A program made the position numbers and the translations under genes. From NCBI GenBank assembly GCA_017551675.1, contig JAFZLC010000009.1, positions 35,120 to 99,119 on the forward strand: 64,000 nt of DNA, in the 5' to 3' direction. Within the stretch, counting starts at the first letter, position 1, and every line of letters starts with the position of its first letter. The notes beneath the pieces were generated by a model. The model was not told the DNA's origin. It ran no database searches and saw nothing but the letters and a program-made list of their open reading frames with translations. The DNA is from Paludibacteraceae bacterium (lineage in GTDB: Bacteria > Bacteroidota > Bacteroidia > Bacteroidales > Paludibacteraceae). Below, in pieces: positions 54,718 to 63,504 of the stretch.

Positions 54718-55713
54718 CTACCTATTTATCTCAGCCGCCAAATTTATAAGCAGCACACCAGTCGAACCAATATACGGTCTGTAGTCATCGCCATCCACCA
54801 TTCCGCTTATCAAATAGCGGTGGGTAAGCCACTTCTCTATCTTTTCCTCAAGTCCTTTTCGTTCTGATTTGGCATTCTTAAGTGACAACTTGTATTCCCT
54901 TCTCGTATCTCCCTCATAATACTCAGGGTGGTTTAACTGTTCAAGATTGAAGTCGATTGTCTTACAGAGAGCCTCTGCAGCAATTTTCTCAGGTATTCCC
55001 TCTTTCAAGTGGCAACTATCACGTATCAGGCGACATTTCAACACATTAGCATTATAAAAACCAATCTCCTGAATAGAGGCTATCAAATTGGAGCTCACGG
55101 GTTCGATCATGGAGCCTTCAAAATAGGTCAAATAAACAATATCAACACCTAAGCGCCCCACCTGATCAGCCAACAAATTCCACTCTACATATTCAGCAGC
55201 AATAAAATCATATAAAATTAAATTATATACGTCACTGGTCATTTTATCTTTATTAAGCTCAGAATATTCTCTTATGGTCTTGTAAAACGCGAGGTTACGT
55301 CTAACATTAGCAGCTAAAACCATATCCCCAGTAACCTCACTTTCATCCAAATTTTTATAAAATTGTTCTATCTCAGCAATGGTACTATCGGTAAATTCAG
55401 GCAATTTATCGAAGGCATTGAGTGCCGCAGTGAGCGGCCGCGGGAAGCCTATCGAGCAGTATTTACCGTAGAGTTCATCAAGCTGGAAGATTTTCGATCC
55501 GTATTTACCATAGAGTTCATCAATCAAGAAAACGGATTTAGGTGTTTCCGATGGATAGCTATCGTAATCCACTTTGTAATCCCCCAAAACCAAAAGGACT
55601 GTATCACAAAAATTATCCGGGATTGTATCCTCTTTTGTAACATCAACGTTGTCTTGATTTCCTCCGCATGAACAGAAGGAAATAAGCAGCAAGAAAAATA
55701 AATATTTCTTCAT
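54718..55713 (-). CDS. Lipoprotein of unknown function with a 14-aa internal duplication
   Basis: The start at 55713 (MKKYLFFLLLISFCSCGG) gives a lipoprotein signal peptide; an ATG at 55722 is nearly equal. Near residue 65-95 the unit DELYGKYxSKIFQL occurs twice, and the DNA shows a 42-base tandem duplication starting at 55459 and 55501. The rest is helical (EIEQFYKNLDESEVTGDMVL). I recognise no family. Probably outer-membrane anchored. Its promoter box at 55766 closely resembles the tracrRNA promoter. Confidence 0.75.
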   Translation of the reverse strand: MKKYLFFLLLISFCSCGGNQDNVDVTKEDTIPDNFCDTVLLVLGDYKVDYDSYPSETPKSVFLIDELYGKYGSKIFQLDELYGKYCSIGFPRPLTAALNAFDKLPEFTDSTIAEIEQFYKNLDESEVTGDMVLAANVRRNLAFYKTIREYSELNKDKMTSDVYNLILYDFIAAEYVEWNLLADQVGRLGVDIVYLTYFEGSMIEPVSSNLIASIQEIGFYNANVLKCRLIRDSCHLKEGIPEKIAAEALCKTIDFNLEQLNHPEYYEGDTRREYKLSLKNAKSERKGLEEKIEKWLTHRYLISGMVDGDDYRPYIGSTGVLLINLAAEINR

Positions 55714-55765
55714 ATTCTGCATTCTATTTTTCGTAATTCTAATAGTGAAATGTCTCTTTGTATTG

Positions 55766-55773
55766 CAAATTTA
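55766..55773 (-). promoter_or_regulatory. -7 promoter box for the 55.7-kb lipoprotein gene
   Basis: TAAATTTG on the minus strand, inside a ~27-base block (ATTTTATTCC, TAAATTTGCAATACAAA) that nearly repeats at the tracrRNA promoter (56540-56570). Confidence 0.55.
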
Positions 55774-55816
55774 GGAATAAAATTGTAACTTACAATCGTG
55801 ATCAGGAGCATCAGTC

Positions 55817-55901
55817 GTACCCATTTTGGGTACAACTGATTGTCTATTATTCATATTTAATAATAAATTTCACGAACTCGACTAGGGTACAATTTGTACC
55901 C
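55817..55901. repeat. Two palindromes with GGGTAC/GTACCC arms
   Basis: GTACCCATTTTGGGTAC at 55817-55833 and GGGTACAATTTGTACCC at 55885-55901. A related palindrome lies at 61869-61895 on the far side of cas9. They could be operators or insertion scars; they precede the start of the small lipoprotein gene at 55935. Confidence 0.55.
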
Positions 55902-55934
55902 CACTTAAACAGAAAATATTTAAACAAAAAAAAC

Positions 55935-56462
55935 ATGACACCCCACAAAACAAAAACCAGCACCCTTATCCCCCTTGTGATCCTATGTTGCATGGGATGG
56001 GCGCTCCTATTCACCAGCACCTCCTGCAAGAGAATCAAAAAGGAGATGAAGGAACTGATCATCAACGGAGGAAAGGAAATAGACGCTCAAATCTCTTCTC
56101 TCTACCCCGAATTAGCCGACACCGCATGTGTTGGCATGAAATGCGACAACGGCTTTAGCTACCAGTATTGGTTTAGGTATAAAGCCACCCCATCCACGGT
56201 GGAGACAGCGTTGATGACTCACATTTGTGAATATGTAGAGATAGAGCCTGACATCACACTCATACCGTGTAACAGAGAGTATGCCATAGATCATTTCCAA
56301 CTTAGGGAGAGTACCGATTTCAATCACTTTGCAGAATGGAAAAATGCGCCAGAAAATCATCTTGTCTATTACCATTGTACGAGGACACCGCTTCATCATG
56401 TGCTAGTGTTCGACACGATTGAGGGGTATGCTTACCATTATATAAGTGAGTTTAGAGAATAA
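55935..56462 (+). CDS. Small lipoprotein, 175 aa
   Basis: The start at 55935 (MTPHKTKTSTLIPLVILCC) yields a lipoprotein-type signal with the acylated Cys in FTSTSCKR; the longer frame from 55758 runs through promoter and palindromes and is rejected. The mature part has ADTACVGMKCDNGFSYQYWF and aromatic-rich strands and ends FRE. I recognise no family. Its 3' end abuts the tracrRNA terminator, which is probably shared. Confidence 0.7.
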   Translation: MTPHKTKTSTLIPLVILCCMGWALLFTSTSCKRIKKEMKELIINGGKEIDAQISSLYPELADTACVGMKCDNGFSYQYWFRYKATPSTVETALMTHICEYVEIEPDITLIPCNREYAIDHFQLRESTDFNHFAEWKNAPENHLVYYHCTRTPLHHVLVFDTIEGYAYHYISEFRE

Positions 56463-56541
56463 AAGGAAAGCGACTCCCGAAAGAGCCGCTTTAAATGTTT
56501 TCACAACGGAATAATCCTTATTGTGAATTGCTTCAATTTTG
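56461..56541 (-). ncRNA. tracrRNA of the type II-C CRISPR system
   Basis: On the minus strand, AAAATTGAAGCAATTCACAA (56540-56521) is complementary to positions 2-22 of the CRISPR repeat with a single bulged base. It is followed by AAGGATTATTCCGTTG, the expected nexus-type hairpin after an anti-repeat, then a terminator hairpin (AAGCGGCTC/GAGTCGCTT) with CCTTTT. The length of about 80 nt, the position beside cas9 and the promoter box at 56547 all fit. It base-pairs with pre-crRNA and loads Cas9. Confidence 0.85.
56468..56491. terminator. Bidirectional terminator: tracrRNA and the small lipoprotein gene
   Basis: The stem AAGCGNCTC/GAGNCGCTT is followed by T-rich sequence on both strands. It ends tracrRNA on the minus strand and the 55935 gene on the plus strand. 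Confidence 0.75.
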
Positions 56542-56546
56542 TATTG

Positions 56547-56554
56547 CAAATATA
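56547..56554 (-). promoter_or_regulatory. -7 promoter box of tracrRNA
   Basis: TATATTTG on the minus strand (TAnnTTTG), six bases before the anti-repeat. The box lies in the 5' region of cas9, so tracrRNA and cas9 are divergent. Confidence 0.6.
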
Positions 56555-56610
56555 AAAATAAAATCATATCTTGGACAACTATTTTTAAAAATTTTCAAAA
56601 ACGTAATTCC

Positions 56611-59600
56611 ATGAAAAAAATCTTAGGACTAGACTTGGGAACCAATAGCATCGGATGGGCGGTGGTAGAGATAGACCACGAATTAAAAATCGTTCGTATA
56701 ATAGCATTAGGATCCCGTATACTACCAATGGACGCAGGTGAAATAAGTAAATTTGAAAATGGTGGCAAATTAAAAAGTTCTGCATCTGATAGAACTGACA
56801 GTAAATCGAAAAGGAAAAATATATCTAGATTTTTATTGCGAAGGGATAGATTACATTGCGTTCTAAACTTATTAAACGCACTACCAGAACACTACAAATT
56901 AGATATTGACTTTGTTAATAAAAAAGGAAAACGATCTGGGAAAATTAAAGAAGGGAAAGAACCTAAACTAGCCTATTACATAGATGAGAATGGCAAATCT
57001 CAATTCTATTTCATGGATGCATACGCAGAAATGGAAAAGGAATTCAAGGCAATTCATCCCGAATTATTTTATGCAAGTTCAAGGACAAAGAAACAAACAA
57101 AAATACCATACGACTGGACTCTGTATTATCTAAGGAAAAAAGGGTTAACTCAGGAACTAAAAAAAGAAGAATTAGCATGGGTAACAATGAGTTTCCTTCA
57201 AAAAAGAGGATACGAAAAAGTAATGGGATTAGACGAGAAAGAGCAAAAAGAAGGAGAATTATCCGAGATTATAAACGCAAAAGTTGCTTCTGTCGAACCA
57301 TTGAATGAGAAATCCTCAGATGGGTTAAATAAATATCATATTAAGTTATCAAACGAATACGAGAATATAGTCTTTGAATACGATGAAGAAGCGCTTTTTC
57401 AAATCACCCAAAAAGATGACTTAAAACAACTCGAAAAGGTTTCTAAACTTGACCCTGACGATGACGGAACCATCAAAAATATAGAATATACTATTAGTGA
57501 AATAAAGAATATTGAAATCACTAATATAATTAACAAATTCGAGAAGAAAAAAGACCAAACAAAATATAAAATAGAACTCTCAACTGGCTGGAGTTACGAA
57601 TATACAAGTAAATATACACCTAAATTCAAAGGCGAAAAAAGAGACTTTATCATAAGTTGTTCATATCATGAAAATGGGAAACTGAAGAAACGAAATATAA
57701 AAATGCCGAATAAAGAAGATGATTGGCAATTAGAAAAGCTTAAAACAGAGACTTCCATTCAAAGTTTCAATTTAAAAAACCAAACATGTGGAGTAGCATC
57801 TTATATATATGATGCGCTCATACACGACCCGAATCAAAAAATAAAAGCAGGATTAGTAACCACTATCGAAAGACGTTTTTACAAAGAAGAACTCAAAAAA
57901 ATATTAGAATTTCAGGAACAGTTTCATCCTGAATTGAAAGATGTTCAAAAATATAAAGACGCACTATGGTTACTTTATCCTAACAACGAAACGCACAGAA
58001 ATGCGCTTGCGAAACAGGACTTCTCTGCACTATTAACTGACGACATAATATTCTATCAACGAGATTTAAAAACAAAAAAATCGTTGATAAACAATTGTCC
58101 ATACGAATTCCGTATCGATAAAGAAGGGGGAATGCACCCAATAAAGTGCATATCTAAATCCAACCCTCTTTACCAAGAATTTAGGTTATGGCAATTTATC
58201 AAACGTCTAAAAATAATAAAACGAGAGATTGTCAATGAAAAAGAAAAAAATATTAATCAAGACGTAACAGAAACAATACTCACAACACAAGTCAAAGAGG
58301 AACTCTTCAGTTTTTTCAAAAACAAAAAGGAAATTACTCAAGACACATTGTTAAAAAAGATATTCCACAAAAAAAATGAATACAAAGAATACAAGTGGAA
58401 CTTCGAAGAAGATCATAAAGAGCCATGTAATGAAACCCGATATGATTTTGTGTTACGTTTGAAAAGAATAAAAGGATTCCACTATGATGAATTCCTTGAT
58501 GCAAAGGCAAAAACACATGAGCCAGATGGAAGTAAAAACAAATCTAACATTCTTATAGATGGGTGTTCAAACGAATATTTGTTGTGGCACTTCTTTTATT
58601 CTGTAAAGAAAAAGGATGAAAGAACCAAAGGACTTCCATGTCTTGTCGAAAAGCTATTAAGGAATGCCAATATGGACCTTACATATAGAGACAAAATCGT
58701 CGAAATGTTAAGTTCTATTTCTACATATAAAAATGCATATGGAACATACTCGGAGAAAGCCATAAAAAAACTATTACCATTCATGCGTCTTGGGAAATAT
58801 TGGAGTGAAAAAGACGTTGAGTCAATTAATACAAATGACATCATCAAGGCAAAAGTGTTAGAAAAAGAAAATATCCAAGGAGAAATAAAAGATTTACAAG
58901 GGTTATGGCTTTCGAGTGCTTGTTATATTGTCTATGGGAAATATTCAGAAGCAGGCAAAGCAAAACAATGGACTCAGCCCAATGACATATTAGATTACCT
59001 AGAAAAAGAATTCGAGCACAATTCATTAAACAACCCTGTTGTCGAGAAAGTCGTACGAGAAATGTTATATGTTGTCCATGACATATGGACAACGTTTGGT
59101 CATGTTGATGGATGCTACACAAACGAAGTCGGCAAGGAAATCAAAACATACAAAAAATATTTTGATCAAATAAACATCGAGATAGGAACATGTCTAAAGA
59201 AAAACAACAAAGAGAAAGAATCTGACACTAAAAAAAATAAAGATAACAGATTAGCTAACGAACGAGCCTTTGCCATATTAAAAGAACTAAAAACAGTATA
59301 TAAGGAAGCCGGCATCAAAGAAAAATCACCATTTCAGCAAGAGAAACTAAAGATTCTAGAGGCTGGAATAGTTGATGCTATAAAATACGACAAGGATGAC
59401 AAAAAATATGAATACAAAACAAAGACATCCGAAAAGGAATTCTCCAAGAAAGACATTAAAGAACTATTGAAAAAAGAGGTGTCAGAAATCTCAAAAAAAG
59501 ACATTGAGCGATACCGTTTATGGCTGGAACAAAGATATTTATCTCCATATACAGGTAGACCTATTAGTTTGTCAAATTTATTTGACAGAACAAAGTATGA

Positions 59601-61788
59601 AATTGAACATATATTTCCTCAAGAAAGGGTTACTTTAAATTCATACAAAAACAAAGTGATCTGTGAAACCATTGTTAACAAAGCCAAAGGGGCAATGACT
59701 GGTTATGAGTTTATTTTAAAAAGCAACGGCAAGTGCATATATCAGGGGAAAGAAATCAAGTTACTTAATCCAAATGAATATGCAGAACATGTTCAAAGAA
59801 ACATTACCGACGAAGACAAACAAGAAATTCTTTTAAGCAAAGATATTCCTAATCAATTTGGAAATAATCAAATGAACAATAGTCGCTACATTGCAAAATT
59901 AGCAATGACTCTTTTAAGCAATATTGTTAGAGAAGAAGACGAAAAAGAAGCCAAATCGAAGAATGTATTGGTGATTTCAGGTGGTGTAACTACCATTTTG
60001 AAACATGATTGGCAATTGGATGATGCATGGAATGAATTGATAAAACCACGCTTCATTCGAATGAATGAATTACTAGACACAAACGATTTCGGAGAAGAAC
60101 GAATCATAAACGGTCACAGCGTTTTTGTCCCAACAATACCAAATAAAGAGATAAACAAAAAGAGAATCGACCATAGACATCATGCCTTAGACGCTCTAAT
60201 TATAGCATTAGCCACTAGTAATCATGTAAACTATATAAACAACATTAGTTCTCTCGACATCAACAAGGACAGGAAAGACGAACGCAAAGACCTGAAAACA
60301 AAATACATGGGTAAGAGGAAAAACAGTGACGAATCAGAAGAGCATTATTTCCTACCACCAATGCAATATAAACGAAGTGGGACAACAGTGACATATAAGT
60401 ACGTTTATAAAAACAGTGAACCTCAAACCATTTTTAAAAAAGTTGTTCTAGATGCATTACAGAACACTCTTGTAACATTCAAACAAAAAAATCGCATCAC
60501 GCGCCAAAGAATGAACATTATACAACACCCTGATTACGAAGAAGGATACAAAGAAGAATGTCTCAACATGAAACAGAAATATTGCGTTCGTCAATCTCTA
60601 CATAAAGCCACCTATTATGGAAAGAGGAATATAAAGCCGACACCTATTGAAGACGCCATAAAGAAAGAAGACAGAATAGTTGAGAACTCCGTAAAACTAA
60701 TTATTAAGAAATACTCTCAAGAAGGGAAAGATAGAGATCAAATCATTTCCGAATTAAAAAAAACAAATCCTGTTGTTTATGTAAGAGAAGACTGTGCCAC
60801 AACTCAATGGTCTCATTCTCTAGACTATTTTGCCAACAAAGAAGAAAGTACCATAATCAAGGAGATTGAATGTATTGCAGACATAACAATTCAGAACATT
60901 CTTAAAAAGCATTTAGCTAAATATGACTCCATAAAAATTCCAATTGCTGATGCAGTAAACTATTATGACGACATTGTAACAGATGCGCAAAAGGAACTTG
61001 TTAAAAAATACGAATCAACAGGGGAAAGCAATGGAACAGATGTGAAGATTGATGTATATGTCAGAAACATAAACACTGAAGATAGACAAATTATGCACAA
61101 CCCGCAAATTGCGTTTTCTACAGATGGAATAAAAGACCTAAATGATTGTATCGTTGAACTAAACAATGGAAGAAAGCACAAACCAATATACAAGATTCAA
61201 ATGATACAAGCTTTAGGAAAAATGTTTTCTATTTCATCTATAAATAAAGACACAAATGAAAACGCCCCAACAGAGACAGTAAAGGGCAAACAATTAGTCA
61301 TCTCTGATGCAGGCAGTAACAATTTTTGTGGATTTTACAAGTCAGGAAATGGAAGGACAAAAATATTTGTTCCAACATTAAGAGACTACATAAAAACGGC
61401 AAAGGCAAGTGAAAATTTGTTTTCTAAGACAATAGTAGAGAAAAATGAGGAATATAAATTAAAGTTCGTATTGTCTCCTCTTGATTTGGTTTATATGCCA
61501 ACAGAAGATGAAATCATCAACGAATATCTAAGCGACGAAATTGATTTCAGCAGAATATTTGTTGTGAATGATTTTGAAGGGGAAAAAATTTATTTTAGAC
61601 CATACAATATAGCTCAGGAAATTGGGGAACACGAAATAGATTTGCAAAAAGATTCTTCTGGCAATTTGCAAGGAAGCCGAATTTTAAAAACTGCGAATTG
61701 CGGCAATCGAAAAATCAGAGATTATTGTATTCCCATCAAAGTGGATCGTCTTGGTAATATTATCGAACTCAATGGGAAGAAAATATAA
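56611..61788 (+). CDS. cas9: Cas9 endonuclease, type II-C, unusually large (1,725 aa)
   Basis: The start at 56611 (MKKILGLDLGTNSIGWAVVE) replaces a longer frame from 56539 that crosses the tracrRNA promoter. All nuclease residues are present: RuvC-I Asp8, RuvC-II Glu (INIEIG, ~857), HNH His (YEIEHIFPQ, ~1000) and RuvC-III Asp (HHALDALIIALA, ~1194). An Arg/Lys-rich bridge helix (TDSKSKRKNISRFLLRRDRL) follows RuvC-I. The REC lobe spans ~790 residues and the C-terminal PAM-interacting part ~530, both larger than in SpCas9 (1,368 aa). The Cas9-Cas1-Cas2 set without Csn2 or Cas4 marks II-C. The gene is more AT-rich than cas1. Confidence 0.95.
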   Translation: MKKILGLDLGTNSIGWAVVEIDHELKIVRIIALGSRILPMDAGEISKFENGGKLKSSASDRTDSKSKRKNISRFLLRRDRLHCVLNLLNALPEHYKLDIDFVNKKGKRSGKIKEGKEPKLAYYIDENGKSQFYFMDAYAEMEKEFKAIHPELFYASSRTKKQTKIPYDWTLYYLRKKGLTQELKKEELAWVTMSFLQKRGYEKVMGLDEKEQKEGELSEIINAKVASVEPLNEKSSDGLNKYHIKLSNEYENIVFEYDEEALFQITQKDDLKQLEKVSKLDPDDDGTIKNIEYTISEIKNIEITNIINKFEKKKDQTKYKIELSTGWSYEYTSKYTPKFKGEKRDFIISCSYHENGKLKKRNIKMPNKEDDWQLEKLKTETSIQSFNLKNQTCGVASYIYDALIHDPNQKIKAGLVTTIERRFYKEELKKILEFQEQFHPELKDVQKYKDALWLLYPNNETHRNALAKQDFSALLTDDIIFYQRDLKTKKSLINNCPYEFRIDKEGGMHPIKCISKSNPLYQEFRLWQFIKRLKIIKREIVNEKEKNINQDVTETILTTQVKEELFSFFKNKKEITQDTLLKKIFHKKNEYKEYKWNFEEDHKEPCNETRYDFVLRLKRIKGFHYDEFLDAKAKTHEPDGSKNKSNILIDGCSNEYLLWHFFYSVKKKDERTKGLPCLVEKLLRNANMDLTYRDKIVEMLSSISTYKNAYGTYSEKAIKKLLPFMRLGKYWSEKDVESINTNDIIKAKVLEKENIQGEIKDLQGLWLSSACYIVYGKYSEAGKAKQWTQPNDILDYLEKEFEHNSLNNPVVEKVVREMLYVVHDIWTTFGHVDGCYTNEVGKEIKTYKKYFDQINIEIGTCLKKNNKEKESDTKKNKDNRLANERAFAILKELKTVYKEAGIKEKSPFQQEKLKILEAGIVDAIKYDKDDKKYEYKTKTSEKEFSKKDIKELLKKEVSEISKKDIERYRLWLEQRYLSPYTGRPISLSNLFDRTKYEIEHIFPQERVTLNSYKNKVICETIVNKAKGAMTGYEFILKSNGKCIYQGKEIKLLNPNEYAEHVQRNITDEDKQEILLSKDIPNQFGNNQMNNSRYIAKLAMTLLSNIVREEDEKEAKSKNVLVISGGVTTILKHDWQLDDAWNELIKPRFIRMNELLDTNDFGEERIINGHSVFVPTIPNKEINKKRIDHRHHALDALIIALATSNHVNYINNISSLDINKDRKDERKDLKTKYMGKRKNSDESEEHYFLPPMQYKRSGTTVTYKYVYKNSEPQTIFKKVVLDALQNTLVTFKQKNRITRQRMNIIQHPDYEEGYKEECLNMKQKYCVRQSLHKATYYGKRNIKPTPIEDAIKKEDRIVENSVKLIIKKYSQEGKDRDQIISELKKTNPVVYVREDCATTQWSHSLDYFANKEESTIIKEIECIADITIQNILKKHLAKYDSIKIPIADAVNYYDDIVTDAQKELVKKYESTGESNGTDVKIDVYVRNINTEDRQIMHNPQIAFSTDGIKDLNDCIVELNNGRKHKPIYKIQMIQALGKMFSISSINKDTNENAPTETVKGKQLVISDAGSNNFCGFYKSGNGRTKIFVPTLRDYIKTAKASENLFSKTIVEKNEEYKLKFVLSPLDLVYMPTEDEIINEYLSDEIDFSRIFVVNDFEGEKIYFRPYNIAQEIGEHEIDLQKDSSGNLQGSRILKTANCGNRKIRDYCIPIKVDRLGNIIELNGKKI

Positions 61789-61868
61789 CCTCAATCCAAA
61801 CTGCAACTTCATCGACAGAATATTCGCTTTAGTTTTGAATATCGATGATGGTAAGAGCATAATTACAA

Positions 61869-61895
61869 AGGATGGGTACAAATTGTACCTATCCT
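61869..61895. repeat. 27-base palindrome between cas9 and cas1
   Basis: AGGAT at one end pairs with ATCCT at the other, and the centre is GGTACAAATTGTACC. It shares the GGTAC-GTACC arms with palindromes at 55817-55901. On the plus strand it is followed by AAAAAA, not a T tract, so it does not look like a cas9 terminator. Confidence 0.55.
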
Positions 61896-61929
61896 AAAAA
61901 ATAGAGACGATGATAGGTTTTCACCTAAT

Positions 61930-61962
61930 TTCAGTTGTACGATTCCTTCGTACAACTGAAAT
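61930..61962. terminator. Hairpin between cas9 and cas1
   Basis: A 14-base stem (TTTCAGTTGTACGA/TCGTACAACTGAAA) with a short loop. Either an end for the cas9 mRNA or a regulatory structure; no long T tract follows. Confidence 0.45.
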
Positions 61963-62005
61963 TTGAAGATGCTGATGACAAAACAACACTAAAATAGAAT
62001 AGCCT

Positions 62006-62938
62006 ATGATCAAACGCACATTATGTTTCAGCAACCCGGCGTATCTGTCGCTGACCAACCACCAGCTGGTCATCAAACTGCCAGAGGTGGAGAAGAGTAA
62101 CCTGACAGAACATCTAAAGAAGGAGTCCGTCACAACCATCCCTATCGAGGATATCGGCGTGGTAGTGCTCGACCATCAACAGATCACCCTCACACAAGGA
62201 CTGCTGGCTCACCTGCTGGAATGTAACTGCGCCGTGATCACCTGCGACAGCCACCACCTCCCCATCGGTCTGCAACTTCCCCTGGAAGGAAACACCACCC
62301 AAAGTGAACGGTTTCGCGACCAATTAGAGGCTTCCCTCCCCCTGAAAAAACAATTGTGGCAACAAACCATCCAACAGAAGATTGCCAACCAAGCGGCAGT
62401 GCTCAACAAAAAAAGAGGCTTGGCGGTGAAAAATATGATGCGGTGGGTGAACGAAGTGAAAAGCGGCGACACCGAAAACGTGGAGGGCAAAGCAGCCGCT
62501 TTCTACTGGAAGAACATGTTCCCCGACGTGCCGGACTTCACCCGCGGACGGGAGGGCATCGCACCCAACAACCTGCTGAACTACGGCTATGCCATCCTGC
62601 GCGCCATCGTAGCCCGCTCGCTGGTGGCAAGCGGACTCCTTCCCACCTTGGGCATCCACCACCACAACCGATACAACGCCTACTGCTTGGCAGATGATAT
62701 CATGGAACCCTACCGTCCCTACGTGGACGCCCTCGTGATAGAGATCACCCAAAAGATGGGATATCCACAAGAGATCACGATGGAACATAAGCAGCAATTA
62801 CTGACCATTCCTGCGCTCGACGTCACCATCGCCGAGCAACGCAGTCCCCTCATGGTGGCGACGGCACAAACAACCGCTTCGCTCTACAAATGTTTCAGCG
62901 GTGAATGCCGCAAGATACTCTACCCTATAATGGATTAG
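62006..62938 (+). CDS. cas1: Cas1 integrase, type II
   Basis: The 310-residue spacer-integration enzyme has the active-site Glu in NVEGKAAAFYW, the His in LGIHHHNRYNAYCLADD and the Asp/Glu in DIMEPYRP. The start MIKRTLCFSNPAYLSL is typical of type II Cas1. It forms the Cas1-Cas2 integrase with the next gene, three bases downstream. The coding sequence is markedly GC-richer than cas9. Confidence 0.95.
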   Translation: MIKRTLCFSNPAYLSLTNHQLVIKLPEVEKSNLTEHLKKESVTTIPIEDIGVVVLDHQQITLTQGLLAHLLECNCAVITCDSHHLPIGLQLPLEGNTTQSERFRDQLEASLPLKKQLWQQTIQQKIANQAAVLNKKRGLAVKNMMRWVNEVKSGDTENVEGKAAAFYWKNMFPDVPDFTRGREGIAPNNLLNYGYAILRAIVARSLVASGLLPTLGIHHHNRYNAYCLADDIMEPYRPYVDALVIEITQKMGYPQEITMEHKQQLLTIPALDVTIAEQRSPLMVATAQTTASLYKCFSGECRKILYPIMD

Positions 62939-62941
62939 GAT

Positions 62942-63286
62942 ATGCAACGGTTAAGTGAATACAGGATTATGTGGTTATTTGTCTTTTTCGATCTTCCGAC
63001 AGAGACCAAGCAGGATCGGCAGGCGTATGCCGACTTCCGCAAGCGTCTGCAGGGAGACGGTTTCACAATGATGCAATACTCCGTCTATGTGCGTCACTGT
63101 GCCAGTTCGGAGAATGCAGACGTACACACCAAGCGAGTGCAAAATCTATTGCCCGAATCGGGGCAAGTCAGCATTCTGCGAGTAACAGACAAACAATACG
63201 ACAATATGCAAAACTTTGTCGGCACAAAAAAACAGAAACGCAAAACAGATGAAGCCAAAATGCCGATACAGCTATCGTTCTTTTGA
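62942..63286 (+). CDS. cas2: Cas2
   Basis: The 114-residue ferredoxin-fold partner of Cas1 shows YRIMWLFVFFDLPTETKQD (conserved Asp) and FTMMQYSVYVRHC. It starts three bases after cas1 and is the last gene before the array. Confidence 0.94.
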   Translation: MQRLSEYRIMWLFVFFDLPTETKQDRQAYADFRKRLQGDGFTMMQYSVYVRHCASSENADVHTKRVQNLLPESGQVSILRVTDKQYDNMQNFVGTKKQKRKTDEAKMPIQLSFF

Positions 63287-63504
63287 TATGGAAGATCAAT
63301 CGGGCGTAGGGACGTGGCGCGCCGCGTCCATTGTGAATTGTCATGTTCGTTTAGGCAAACCACAATAAGGAATTAACAGACATAATACAAGAGAACGCAT
63401 TGAGACATAGGAGTGTCCTTCGGACAGAAATCTTACAAATCTTTACAAATCTAACAAATATGAATTGCGTTAAGAGAGATTTGTATGATTTGAATAGATT
63501 TACA
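63287..63504. other. Gap between cas2 and the array
   Basis: It contains an imperfect GTAGGGACG-type palindrome (63307-63332) and several ACAAATCTT-like repeats at 63430-63470. No gene or leader promoter is clear. In this orientation it borders the degenerate, probably older, end of the array. Confidence 0.5.

Noticed and set aside
61869..61895. Palindrome as the cas9 terminator
   Set aside because: It is followed by an A run rather than a T run on the plus strand, so I list it only as a palindrome.
62114..62797. Minus-strand frames in cas1
   Set aside because: cas1 has all active-site motifs on the plus strand; the antisense frames arise from its GC-rich codons.
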